Shown in pieces: positions 1 to 9,478 of a stretch of DNA of 11,128 nt. This stretch comes from Beroe ovata. Lineage: Eukaryota > Ctenophora > Nuda > Beroida > Beroidae. The translations under genes and the position numbers were made by a program. A model generated the notes under the pieces. That model searched no databases, was not told the origin of the DNA, and saw only the letters and a program-made list of their open reading frames with translations. Within the stretch, counting starts at the first letter, position 1. Each line of letters opens with the position of its first letter. The stretch covers positions 52,665 to 63,792 of the forward strand of contig CAMPET010000036.1 in NCBI GenBank assembly GCA_946803715.1, given 5' to 3'.

Positions 1-30
1 CCCTAGTTCTCTATCTATCACCCACTATCT

Positions 31-63
<33 letters not shown>

Positions 64-75
64 ACACACACACAC
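31..75. repeat. CA dinucleotide microsatellite
   Basis: About 22 CA units with a single TA interruption at 59-60. This is typical of animal intronic sequence. Confidence 0.95.
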
Positions 76-1660
76 CGCCGTCTCTCAGCACACAGGAAAC
101 AACACACAGTGTTCTTCGTAACTATCCGGAATATGTTCACGGTTAGGATATCCACACCTCGAGGGTCGGCGTGTTACATTCCATGAGTCCTGTGACCGTC
201 GCTCGGGTATAATGTTAATAGGAGCTCGTGATGTAATGTATCTGGGTTGCATGGGATCAAGTGTTACGGACTTGACTATATCCCCGTGCTGGTGGAGAGC
301 CCATTCATGAAAAGTGATGAGTGTCACCTGATTCAACATGATCAGGTGTTCGTATATGTTGCTGAGCTGCTGCTATTGGTGGAGCTGTCATACAGTGGAA
401 TGAGTTTCAAGCAGGAACACACACATCCCAAAGTTCAGAGTGGTTTATTAATGCTTTTTCTCCGGATATGGTCTAATTACAAACACAGTCATCCCCCCGT
501 TACTACTTAGTATGTGTGAAATATAACAATCTCTTTCTCTTCAATAGTCTCATTTGCGAAATAGTAAGAACGTAGAAGTGTGTGATCGTAGCCCCAAAGT
601 GTATTGTTGAAGCACACTGTACACCCCTCTTGATCTTCCACAATCTACTGACGCATCTACAACTAATTTCTCGCCCAACTTTTTCCGAGAAAGTCATTTC
701 ATGGATAATTTCATGATGAGCGGCAGACTGATAAATCAAGAAAAATTAGAAATTATCAGGCTGAGACCTCAACCTATAACAAATTATGACAAATCAATGT
801 GAAAAGGAAGCACTGTGCTTATTGAGTTACGATCTTGAGAGATTAAAAGCAGATGAAAGGTGAGATATGCCACTGCCCAAGTGTCCACTGCTATTTAATA
901 AGAAATCGGAGCACTGTCAGGCATCAGCAAATCCCAAGGATTCATGAAAAATCCATACCTGTGGTGATCTAATACTCATGATAAACAATAGATTCATTTT
1001 TATAAAACCGTGAGCTTCCCTCAGAGGAAGAAAGTAGAGAGGGGGAAAATTGTCGAGACATGATATCAGATCAGCCGCGATAAGTCAACATATAGCTATG
1101 ACGTGAATCACGCAAAGAAATGACGGAAATGCGGCACGAGCTAAACTGCACTGAGCGAGGTGCAGTAGGAATTCTTGAGGTATTTGGGATTATCTAATGC
1201 GGGAGGAATGTGAAATTTCGAAAGCGAATTTCAGGCGTTTCATCACGAGTTTCTCTCACTGAATCACCAAAAAGGAGCAAAATACAGAAACAGAGATGGG
1301 CTTCAGAGAATATTAGAGTGTGTACTAATTTATCACCTGTATACCTAATTTTTGACCTAAAGATTCCCTGGCCATGAGGAGTTGTGGTATGAAGTTAAGC
1401 GGTATACAGCATCTCCGACGCTAAAAGAATAGTCTGGAGATATTATCTACTTATTTATAGTATTTCTTCTGAAATACTCATGAATACAGAGCGTTGTTCT
1501 ACTTCTTCTAAAATAGATATAATATGATCACATGACCTAATCACAATGGAGGATGATCACTGATCTGTAATAGTTCATAGTGAAATTTGCCAATGAGTAT
1601 TGGTATTTGGTAGTGATGACGTGATCTTTTATAAGTTGTCCCTTGGTGCGGCAGCAAGTA

Positions 1661-1862
1661 TCATACATACATAAGTACATCAAACTTTCATACATACATT
1701 GGATTCCTTCTGAACTTGGTACACACATTATACAATATACATACATACATACATTTTCATTTGTTAACAAAGTCAAACATCGTAACTCATGCGACTCTTA
1801 TTCATTATTCAGTCGTCTAATCCATGAACTATGTAACATACATACATACCTACATACATACC
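1661..1862. repeat. Clustered CATA tetranucleotide tracts with an inverted 13-mer
   Basis: Three short CATA tracts lie at about 1662-1699, 1736-1755 and 1836-1862, separated by unique sequence. The 13-mer TTGGATTCCTTCT at 1699-1711 recurs as its exact reverse complement at 1868-1880, just outside the last tract. Open frames on both strands here are made mostly of Tyr/Ile/His codons from the repeat and are not genes. Confidence 0.85.
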
Positions 1863-1914
1863 AGTTTAGAAGGAATCCAATTGCAAAAAGCGCTCTACCA
1901 GATAACTCCGGGAG

Positions 1915-2042
1915 CAATCTAGAATGGACAAAATGAAACTTCGGCTTTTACCAACTCAAAATTTCACGAAATTGCTTTCGATCATCAAGGGGCACCTTTG
2001 AGTCGGTAAAAGCCGAAGTTTCATTTTATCCATTCTACAATC
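1915..2042. mobile_element. MITE-like inverted-repeat element (118 bp) with 5-bp target duplication
   Basis: The element spans 1920-2037. Its two 41-bp arms (1920-1960 and 1997-2037) are inverted copies that match at 39 of 41 positions, beginning TAGAATGG and ending CCATTCTA. A 36-bp centre separates them. The identical pentamer CAATC sits directly outside both ends (1915-1919 and 2038-2042), as a target-site duplication would. There is no coding capacity, so it would be non-autonomous and mobilised by a DNA transposase encoded elsewhere. I cannot assign a superfamily. The high arm identity suggests recent insertion or a selected hairpin. Confidence 0.7.
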
Positions 2043-2848
2043 TACATACAAACATACCTAGTACTTACATCAAGTTATGACAGGTGCATGACATGCAGAA
2101 GCAGTTGCAATCATTGTCTATAGACTTGTCACTTGTTAATAAGTTATGCTTTTAAAGGTCAAATCAACGTGAAACGTTATATTTCTCTAATATGATACAT
2201 TCAACGCTATTTTTTGGCATGATTTCGACATATCCCACACTTTGGCAGGTTTGAAACAGCAAGTGTGAGCTTCAAATTTGTTGAGCATTAACACCATAGG
2301 TAATCACACGAATCATAGAAATGAATATCAGCGACTGAAAGAAAAACAAATGTCCAACGCCCCTGTCAAATTGACAAAAGATAAATTGACTCTACGTTTT
2401 ATATTAACCATTACGTTCAATTTCATAGTTGAAAAGATATGCAATATGCATGCCAAGTTGCCATGAATAAAAAACAGAACAGCACACAGGGCACTTGTAC
2501 CACAACAGTTCGGAGTATGATCTAGTACTATCAATGACAATGAAAATACCAACCTAAATGTTATAGTATTCAGTTTCTGATCAACCAATTGGTTTTGAGT
2601 AAACATTTCATAGCAGATTATGATATAGCAGGGCGAAGATCTGCTTATCATATATATCACTACATGCGATGTGCTTGCATGAGCATGATGCTTATACGTA
2701 CATGTTTATAGCCATTGAAAAATCAGCGATTTCTAATGTAAACATCACACAGTGTAGCAGTTAGCACACACCCCATCACGTGCACCACTCAAATGCAGTC
2801 AAACATTATAAAACTTTCCTCTGCATCACAGAAACTATTCTAATTTAC

Positions 2849-2872
2849 AAACACACACACACACACACACAA
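2849..2872. repeat. CA dinucleotide microsatellite
   Basis: About eleven uninterrupted CA units, followed by a short GC-rich patch (2907-2931) in which GCGCGC is repeated. Confidence 0.92.
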
Positions 2873-3946
2873 GCGGAAGCAATGGGCATACAAACAGACT
2901 GGCGCTTGCCGCGCGCACACAGAGCGCGCTACTCCTCAAGTTTGTGTCTCGTTGTCTAATAACGACAAATTCCCGAACATACTATTATTTGATAAGATGT
3001 ACCTATATTCTGTAAAACAAACTACTCACACTTTGCCACTGTTAATAAACATCTAAAAACTCATTATATGTGAGATCTAACATCTAACAACATTAATAAC
3101 GAACTGCTTGATTGAGTTATCTAATGAAACTGTGCTATGTGTGCAACGAATCAAGAGTGTTAAGTGAACTGATGTTTTATTCAAGTTTAATGTTCGACGG
3201 CGGTCATCATCGAATATACTTGCATTACTAATAAGCTATCGTCTACGAAAGTTTTATGTCTGACGGAATGATTTATATGAAGGGACAAATGTATAATTAG
3301 ATAACTGTAATAGACGTGTTTAGAAATATTCAAAGTTATTTTACCCACAGATAGAGCAGAGTATTACCTTGGACCGAATATTGATTGTGAAAGGCTACCA
3401 TAACCAATAACCACCGACTTTTACCAATATTCATCTCAGAAACATATTATGTATATTATGGGGACAATGAAATGAATATCTGAGTATGTGAACATGTGAC
3501 GTTAACGACAACATAGTTTCATGTAGAATTCATTCAATGGCCTAATATCAATAAGTATGCGCTGAGTAGCTGAGATCGTGAGTCGTGAAATTCCGATGAC
3601 ACTCAGAAATTGTTGATTTTCATTTCATTCAGACTGGAATCCATGATTTAACTTGGAACCAAAATAAAAAGTGGAATGTTCATTGTTCATGATGATTGAT
3701 GGATGAAATGGAAATGATGTATTCAGGGCAATCGACACATGATGCTCATTGCTCAATATATAATCAATTGCAGCTTATTAGTGATTACACTGGCATGCTC
3801 AAAAATCTATTGAGAAAAGTATGTATTGATTGAAAGATTGAATGTTTTTACTCTACACAAGAGTTTGTTTATCATCAATCAGAACGATCAGTAGGCCGCC
3901 AATTTAACATGTGTGCCGTGTGGTTAGAGACCAGGTATAACGATAA

Positions 3947-3998
3947 GTTACAAGTTGAAGTTACAAGTTGAAGTTACAAGTTGAAGTTACAAGTTGAA
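3947..3998. repeat. 13-bp minisatellite, four perfect copies
   Basis: The unit GTTACAAGTTGAA is repeated four times head to tail without a mismatch and then breaks off at GC. Perfect identity suggests recent expansion, so copy number may vary between individuals. Confidence 0.95.
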
Positions 3999-4521
3999 GC
4001 AACACTCACCGAGAAGAAGACGGTCATGAACTATTGAGATTCAATGTTCCTCGATCAACAGCTAAAATATGAACTGTGTGGGTGTCAACATGAAGAATCA
4101 AATTGGGTTATTAATGAAAACAGGGTAATCAATTATAGGTATAGCTTTCAAGGCAAACCGCCAACTGCACTCAAATATTTCAATCCAGCAATACAGCACA
4201 ATGTAGAGATGGTAGGTAGGTACGCGGCAAAGAGATCATGCAATATCATATGGCAAAAACGCAACAAAAGAGAAAATACAAGAAATTTTCTCGTTCCACC
4301 CCATTCGACCAATAGTGGTCAAATTTCAGCTGGGGAGTGTCAAAGAGGCGACACGCCCTCTAATTGATATATACGTGCAACAGAGAAATGAGAATTGCGT
4401 AATAGAGCAGCACTACCGCACAATGTAATATCAATGTGACAAGGTAACGTTCATCAAAACTCATCACTATTTTAATAACTTGTGATCTCAGCTCCCTCCC
4501 TCTACCACCTCTCACTCTCCT

Positions 4522-4615
4522 TCTCTTTCTAGCTCTCTTTCTAGCTCTCTTTCTAGCTCTCTTTCTAGCTCTCTTTCTAGCTCTCTTTCTAGTTCTCTTT
4601 CTAGTTCTCTTTCTT
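4522..4615. repeat. 12-bp pyrimidine-rich minisatellite (TCTCTTTCTAGC)
   Basis: Five perfect copies of TCTCTTTCTAGC are followed by two with a final T and a partial copy. CT-rich sequence on the left from about 4491 extends the pyrimidine tract. Because 12 is a multiple of three, the minus strand reads through as repeated Arg-Lys-Arg-Ala, inside a 126-codon open frame at 4740-4360. That frame has no other protein-like character, and I regard it as a by-product of the repeat. Confidence 0.93.
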
Positions 4616-4984
4616 TGTCTTGTACTAGAAAATATGCCTATCAAGATGGGTGCTTTACCTAAAATCGGTTGTACAAATATACGAGAGCCTGCATTGTGGA
4701 ATATTGAACGAAATTTGAATAATATGTAGAATGATTCCATGTCTTATGAATTATGAATTATGATTCTATGAATAGATTGGCCAATGGCCATGAATTGATA
4801 ACTGTCTACAGACAATGGTCGATTGGCTGATACCTTATCAAGCACGAATTCTATTCGGATATCAGGGAGTTGTTACGACTTAACGACGAACGCAGTAATA
4901 CAAATGTTGTAATATCATGCGACATGCTTACTTTACGCAGCACGCACAACCACAAATACACAAACCCATGAATACACCCACCCA

Positions 4985-5018
4985 AACACACATACACACA
5001 CACACAGACACACACACT
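4985..5018. repeat. Imperfect CA microsatellite
   Basis: Interrupted CA units with TA and GA variants. On the minus strand it produces a Val/Cys-rich open frame (5075-4851), which is low-complexity and not a gene. Confidence 0.88.
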
Positions 5019-5293
5019 TACTACAAGTAGGGTAGCTACAACAACAGCTACGACAACAACAACCACTACTGGCATACTATTCGAGAGAGAGTGAGAGAGT
5101 CATATAATGAAGGCGGAGCATATGATCAACCTTCCTCTCATACTTCATAATAAAATACTATATATATGCGAGAGTACATACTTGACAATGACGCAAACAC
5201 ACAATATCTGTAACGCCAGTGGCTGTTCAGTGATCTTATAGTCATGATGAGTGAGCGGAATTTGAAGCTGCAATATTCGCGTGGCCATGGATG

Positions 5294-5354
5294 CGTGTGT
5301 TTGTGTTTGTGTGCGGCTGTGAGCGACGTGTGTGTACGCGCAGTGCGCGCACAC
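5294..5354. repeat. Degenerate GT tract merging into a GCGC-rich palindrome
   Basis: Imperfect GT units run into the 10-bp perfect palindrome GTGCGCGCAC at about 5343-5352. The patch is unusually rich in CpG for this window. Confidence 0.7.
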
Positions 5355-5700
5355 TGCCGTTTCTGCAACGGTTCACCTATGCATTACTTACTGTCCTCAC
5401 AAATGCTAATTTTCTGATGCAATGCCCATTACCGAAAGATAAAAGTGATAGGTAACATAAATCGGTCATATTTCACTGCCGGCAAAATCATTCCAAATAT
5501 TGAAGCTTTCTTCAGATAAGGGGAATTTCAATTTTGATAACAATGCAAACTCGTTTCACCGTAATTAAAGACGGGTGATAACGTAATTCCCTCGGAGCCC
5601 TAGTTTCGAACATTGGGCAGTATTTAAGGCGGTTTCACGTGTGACACAGAGAAAAAAACAGAGTAGGCACCTCTAGCTTGACATAAATGTATTGCGATAA

Positions 5701-5780
5701 TTTAACGTGAGACACATAATTTTTGACGTGAGACACATAATTTGACGTAAGACACATAAAAATTCAAACGTGAGATATAT
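5701..5780. repeat. Array of about four 19-23 bp units carrying CRE-like TGACGTGA/TGACGTAA cores
   Basis: Four successive units share an acgtRaga core followed by cacataa or a decayed version. The ACGT cores start at 5705, 5726, 5745 and 5768, a spacing of 21, 19 and 23 bases. Units two and three carry TGACGTGA and TGACGTAA, both known variant CRE/ATF octamers; units one and four have lost the leading TG. A further diverged copy, tttcacgtgtgacacaga at 5633-5650, matches the unit at 15 of 18 positions and turns the core into an E-box (CACGTG). The spacing is close to two turns of the DNA helix. It could be a decaying minisatellite or a cis-regulatory array. Confidence 0.6.
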
Positions 5781-6062
5781 TGACAGTTCCGTCTGTAACC
5801 ACAATTATCATATTAGATCTATAATATATTTTCCAGGAAATGACTGAAATCTCTACCTTCGTATAAGACACAAATATTGCTAGAAATGCTATGAACCTCT
5901 TTTAATAAAGTGTCAAGAAACTACAATGATATTCCAGCTTTAAAACACTTAAAAGCTTCGCTATGAACAATGAACATTCAGGTAGGGAAATGTGGCGATC
6001 AGTGATTTGGCTAAATATGGAGGTACAAAAAAGAAAACGGACCTTAGAGTTATGTGTCTCAA

Positions 6063-6087
6063 GCCGGTTTATAGTCGGTAAACCGGC
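6063..6087. repeat. Short perfect hairpin
   Basis: GCCGGTTTA (6063-6071) and TAAACCGGC (6079-6087) are perfect reverse complements around the 7-base loop TAGTCGG. There is no T-run or other sign of a terminator, and its role is unknown. Confidence 0.7.
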
Positions 6088-7059
6088 AAAAGAATATAGA
6101 TTTCTACTTCAGACTCAATAGGCTACTAGCTTACTAGGTGTACCTATTCACTATTGAGCGAGTCATTTCAATATGTAGTATTTAGCAACTAATAAGGTGC
6201 AACTGATGTTATTCACAGCTGAATTTGCTTAATTTGAGCTTTACGGGAGAGAGACCTGCCGCTGGAATCATAATAACAAAGTACTTTATCAATTTATGAG
6301 AGCTTATAAATGCATTGTGCACTTTGAGCGGTTTTGCAGTTCCCTTGGGCAACTAAAGGTCTACAAAATCAAATAGTTTACAAGGCGTGTAGGTACTATA
6401 AGGTTAATAAACCAGAAAATTAAATGAATATTTTCTAATGAAAAGCACTGCAGTTATCTGGACACACAAACACAAATAACACCTCTAATGCTAATGAAGT
6501 GCCGATATTTGTACTTCTGGGCACATATTCTCACGTGATAATATTACATAGACTTTACTCTACCACATTCTAGCAGCTAAACCGATAAAATCCACTCTGT
6601 CTAGTTATGTTGGACAGTTCAGTAAAAGTGCAGCTATTGAAGTGGCAAATATTCAAACTCAGTTTCCCTGGGGGAACAAAATATTGATCCCGATAAAACT
6701 GAGAATAATTACCGTGATTCTGAACACTTCAAAATTATCATTCATTCGGTAATAAGATGCCTGCGTAAATATTCTGAAAACAAATGAAGTATGATTGAAA
6801 AGCACTGTCAAAACAATAACTACAATCGAATTTCTTCAGAAATAGGGATAAATAATGAAGGATCCTCGAAACACTTCTACGATTTGTCACGGAGAGAGTT
6901 TGCGGGTGAATCGCGACAATTGGGGATTAGGAAAAGAACAAGAATGTAACGCGAAGGGAGTACCCGGAAAATGATGATGTAAGGACGTGTCTGCTATAGC
7001 GATGACATCACTGTCCACCTGCAGCATCAACTCATACAGAGTATCACATTACAAATCAG

Positions 7060-7102
7060 TGTATGTGTGTGTGTGTGTGTTTGTGTGTGTGTGTTTGTGT
7101 GT
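7060..7102. repeat. GT dinucleotide microsatellite
   Basis: About twenty GT units with a few TT interruptions. It gives a Thr/His-rich C-terminus to an open minus frame at 7275-7027, which is otherwise unremarkable. Confidence 0.92.
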
Positions 7103-7503
7103 ACCCTCGCCATCACGCGTTGTGCTTGACAGTCACTGCGGACAACATTGTAGGTGGGTGTGAGATCACCAGACCGCGGACACCCACGTTTGAGTGATTG
7201 TGGTATCTTCCCGAATATCTGGGATATAATATTATGTTTATCACCACCAACAAGCACTATAATTATACGAGTCACTGACTACTGAGTCATGGACTATCAT
7301 GCCAAGTGTGACCAGGAACACTTATCATCGCCCAGCTGGTACAGCGAATGTGTGTCTGTCAGGGAGACAGGAGGGCGTCCGTCACAATGTCGTGGGATGT
7401 GTTACCCAGAGAGATCACAATGATTCACACATACAGAATTCATAATGAGATTATTCTATCTCGGGCCGTGTGTAAATATCTCATCGCAATCGACTCTACA
7501 CGT

Positions 7504-7535
7504 ACACAAACAGACACACAAACAGACACACAAAC
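7504..7535. repeat. 12-bp tandem repeat (ACACAAACAGAC)
   Basis: Two full copies and a partial third of ACACAAACAGAC, a derivative of a CA tract. It produces a TQTDTQTDTQT run in a plus-strand frame at 7348-7563 that I do not consider a gene. Confidence 0.85.
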
Positions 7536-8117
7536 TAGCAGATTGCATCATGAAATCGAATGAACGAATAGCGAAGAAGAGAGCTGGATAGCTGCCAGAG
7601 GAGGGTCAATGAGAGCTCGTGTGTAAGATAACTCCTACTCTGAATGATTGGCCCACAGTATCAAAAAAAGCCGAACCTCGCGGGATTCCCAGAAGCAGCA
7701 TTTCTATCACCTCAGCTCGTATGCCAGCAAAGAGGCGATCACTCCAATTCACGATCATCAAATACAATTGAACAATTGAGCTGGTTGATGTGAATATAGC
7801 TTTGAGTTAGAGGTAATGAAGTGGATGAATAATGAATGATTAGAAACCGGATGTCATGGGGTGGGCGTTGACTAATCATGCGAAACAATTGTGCTCGATT
7901 GTTGAATAACCTAACTGAATTCACAGTCACTCATTACTTTACAGGTAAGAATGGAAAAACGCATGTGTTTGAAAAATTATAAAAAAGCTCATCTTGTTCA
8001 GCGGGATCTTGGGAGTCCTCTGATTTATATAGATCGGTGGGATTGGATGCGTGACTGTAACATCACTGTAAACTAGTTCCAGTAGGCGGGTGGTAACTCC
8101 TGGTATGCGTGGTATGT

Positions 8118-8173
8118 TTGACAAGGACCTTTGTCAACACACACAACACGGAGGTGTAAAATAGTGCACCTCC
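8118..8173. repeat. Two adjacent small inverted repeats
   Basis: TTGACAA..TTGTCAA with a 6-base centre (about 8118-8137) is followed by GGAGGTG (8150-8156) and its reverse complement CACCTCC (8167-8173) around a 10-base loop. These are short structures of unknown meaning in intron 3. Confidence 0.5.
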
Positions 8174-8553
8174 TACGAGTCAATATCTTTCAATATCCAG
8201 AGTCAAAGTACTGCACTAGCGCCAACTAGTACCGCAGCTGCAGGTGATAGTAACACCTCATGTTTGAAAATATCGCATATATTATGTGTGCTGAGAGTTA
8301 TGCAAATGAAAGCATCCGAGCCAATAGAACTTTATTCAAGTTTGAGGCACTAAAATAAGGCACAAAGGATTTAAAAATGTTACTGATTCATTGAAAGTAA
8401 GAGAAACACAACCAAATAGCTTTGTTAATACTTCAACAGTGTTCAATGAACACAAGAGGACTGGGTAAAAAGAATATTATGCAAACAAGTTGAGCCGACA
8501 AGTTATTGGCATGACGAAAGCAACAAAGCTTGACGTATTAAACTGAGCAATTC

Positions 8554-8561
8554 TGACGTCA
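8554..8561. promoter_or_regulatory. Perfect palindromic CRE (TGACGTCA)
   Basis: The full 8-bp cAMP response element, TGACGTCA, is the preferred site of CREB/ATF bZIP dimers, including ATF2 heterodimers. A second site, TGACGTAT, lies 23 bases away at 8531-8538. Both are in intron 3 of the ATF2-like gene. A given 8-bp palindrome is expected by chance about once in 65 kb of random sequence, so one occurrence is suggestive only. Read on the minus strand, the CRE also forms the end of an acceptor-like sequence (pyrimidine tract, then tttgacgtcag). Confidence 0.4.
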
Positions 8562-8983
8562 AAGTTCAAAGACAAAGAGAGAGGGGGGGTTAAAATGTGA
8601 TCATCTAGTAATTAGAGTGACACCAGATTGTGGTGGTTGTCGAAACTGTCATATTTCATACACCCTTATATCATTATATATGGTACATGGAACATCAGTG
8701 CATTGTCGACAAAGCATTTACTAGGAAATTGTGCATTATATTCTACTACCCATATTTGTCAATACTAACATCAGTCTCTGCTGGTATTTATTTGAGACCA
8801 AATATTATTATATATATGTGAAAGTAGCTAATGTGGTTTTATTATCTTGACCCTTAGTCTTGTTAAATGTTACAAAATATTTTCAGATTTTCAACAAATC
8901 AATATTTCTCTGCAATGATGCGTTCCTAATAAAATCCAGTATCTCAAAAATACTGTGTTAATATGATACCAAACATCTCTTAC

Positions 8984-9039
8984 CTGATCAAATGGATCAT
9001 ATGTAGAATCAAGAAACTTCGTAGGGGTTGGAGTTTGTT
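8984..9039 (-). CDS. ATF2-like transcription factor, third coding exon (TPTPT kinase-target motif)
   Basis: The exon follows acceptor ttcatccttccag at phase 1. The split codon G|AA gives Glu47, then 18 codons read QTPTPTKFLDSTYDPFDQ, and it ends CAG|gtaaga, a consensus donor, at phase 0. QTPTPTKFL is almost identical to the human ATF2 segment QTPTPTRFL, where Thr69 and Thr71 are phosphorylated by JNK and p38 to switch on transactivation. The equivalents here are Thr49 and Thr51, with Thr53 matching Thr73. After KFL the sequence diverges: D-S-T-Y-D-P-F-D-Q replaces the longer EEVGLF-containing stretch. The DPFD may be the start of the PFE/D-x-x-F region seen downstream in relatives. The other two frames are interrupted by stops or give no family resemblance. 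Downstream exons, including the bZIP domain, were not found in the window, so this gene is partial at its 3' side. Confidence 0.9.
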
Positions 9040-9149
9040 CTGGAAGGATGAATTCATGATGTAGGTTTTAGCCAGATGAATTATGACAAAAGAGGAGATA
9101 AAGCATCTTAATACAGAACAGTGCTTCGACACATGCTATATCAAATAAC
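9040..9149 (-). other. Intron 2 of the ATF2-like gene (110 bp)
   Basis: A short intron with donor gttatt and acceptor ccttccag. It interrupts the codon for Glu47 at phase 1, between the zinc-finger linker and the TPTPT motif. Reading through it in the exon C frame meets a TAA, so retention would not simply extend the protein. Confidence 0.85.
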
Positions 9150-9231
9150 CTGGCAAAAGTCCTTTTCCAGAACTTCCTTTCAGCTTATGATTGTGCATAT
9201 GTACTTGCAATCTGTCTTCAGTCATAAAACT
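9150..9231 (-). CDS. ATF2-like transcription factor, second coding exon (His half of C2H2 zinc finger and linker)
   Basis: The exon follows acceptor tttcag and starts at phase 0. It encodes SFMTEDRLQVHMHNH followed by KLKGSSGKGLLP and one base of a split codon (27 codons plus G). Joined to exon A it gives C14-x2-C17-x12-H30-x3-H34, exact C2H2 spacing. Phe21 and Leu27 sit at the usual hydrophobic-core positions. The F-x-x-E-D-x-L-x-V-H pattern is what ATF2/ATF7/CREB5 show in their N-terminal finger (FTNEDHLAVH in human ATF2, from memory). The linker after the last His is short and Gly/Ser/Lys-rich, and lacks the EMTLKF-type segment expected in the vertebrate proteins. The donor is CAG|gttatt, a usable but not strong site. 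In this family the finger neighbours the activation domain and has been implicated in protein contacts and in restraining activity rather than in classical DNA reading. That role is carried over from relatives. Confidence 0.9.
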
Positions 9232-9271
9232 CTGAAATGACTGATATAATAAAAATGATAAATTAAACTTT

Positions 9272-9299
9272 TATAATAATAATAATAATAGTAATAATA
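9272..9299. repeat. AAT trinucleotide microsatellite
   Basis: About nine ATA/AAT units with one GTA interruption, inside intron 1 of the ATF2-like gene, 40 bases upstream of the exon B acceptor in the direction of transcription. Confidence 0.9.
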
Positions 9300-9444
9300 C
9301 GTGCAATTTAGACACCGCTTTAAAGCCTATACTCTGCAGTGTGAAATACAGATAACCTAAAATTTTAGCAGCAACAAATTAAATAGGAAAATGAAAACGG
9401 TCTATAAGTAGAAATTCAGCTATGAAAATTGCTGACTTGAATAA

Positions 9445-9478
9445 AAACTGTACATTAATTGAAACTGTACATTAATTG
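9445..9478. repeat. 17-bp tandem duplication
   Basis: AAACTGTACATTAATTG occurs twice in direct succession without a mismatch, in intron 1. Confidence 0.9.

Larger units (their letters stand above)
1..8983 (-). other. Probable intron 3 of the ATF2-like gene (at least 8.98 kb, partial)
   Basis: Downstream of the strong donor CAG|gtaaga I searched the minus strand for the rest of an ATF2-type protein: the FKKA/PLDLSP-like segment, and a bZIP basic region of the N-x-x-A-A-x-x-S/C-R type. I found none. Apart from the repeats and motifs listed separately, the stretches 76-1660, 2043-2848, 2872-3946, 3999-4490, 4616-4984, 5019-5632, 5781-6062, 6088-7059, 7103-7503 and 7536-8530 contain only short, unremarkable open frames on either strand. 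The simplest reading is one long intron. A short exon could still be hidden in it, and an alternative last exon is discussed in the findings. Confidence 0.55.

Noticed and set aside
1643-1936. 97-codon plus-strand frame rich in Tyr, Ile and His
   Set aside because: It is produced by the CATA tracts, which are open in several frames.
4360-4740. 126-codon minus-strand open frame rich in Arg and Lys, the longest in the window
   Set aside because: Its basic core is created entirely by the 12-bp minisatellite; the flanking residues show no domain, and it lies in a region I read as intron.
5440-5530. Minus-strand LKKAS segment that might continue the FKKAS region of ATF2
   Set aside because: The residues on either side do not match the family, there is no pyrimidine tract at the only acceptor-like AG, and no usable donor follows.
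7027-7275. 82-codon minus-strand frame containing SGDLTPTYN, vaguely like the Ser/Thr-Pro part of ATF2 proteins
   Set aside because: The end of the frame is a translated GT microsatellite, and I saw no good acceptor at the right phase leading into the Thr-Pro part. The resemblance is four or five residues only.
7670-7710. Minus-strand DRNAAS, resembling the N-x-A-A start of a bZIP basic region
   Set aside because: The residues that follow are not basic and there is no heptad leucine pattern; the match is chance.
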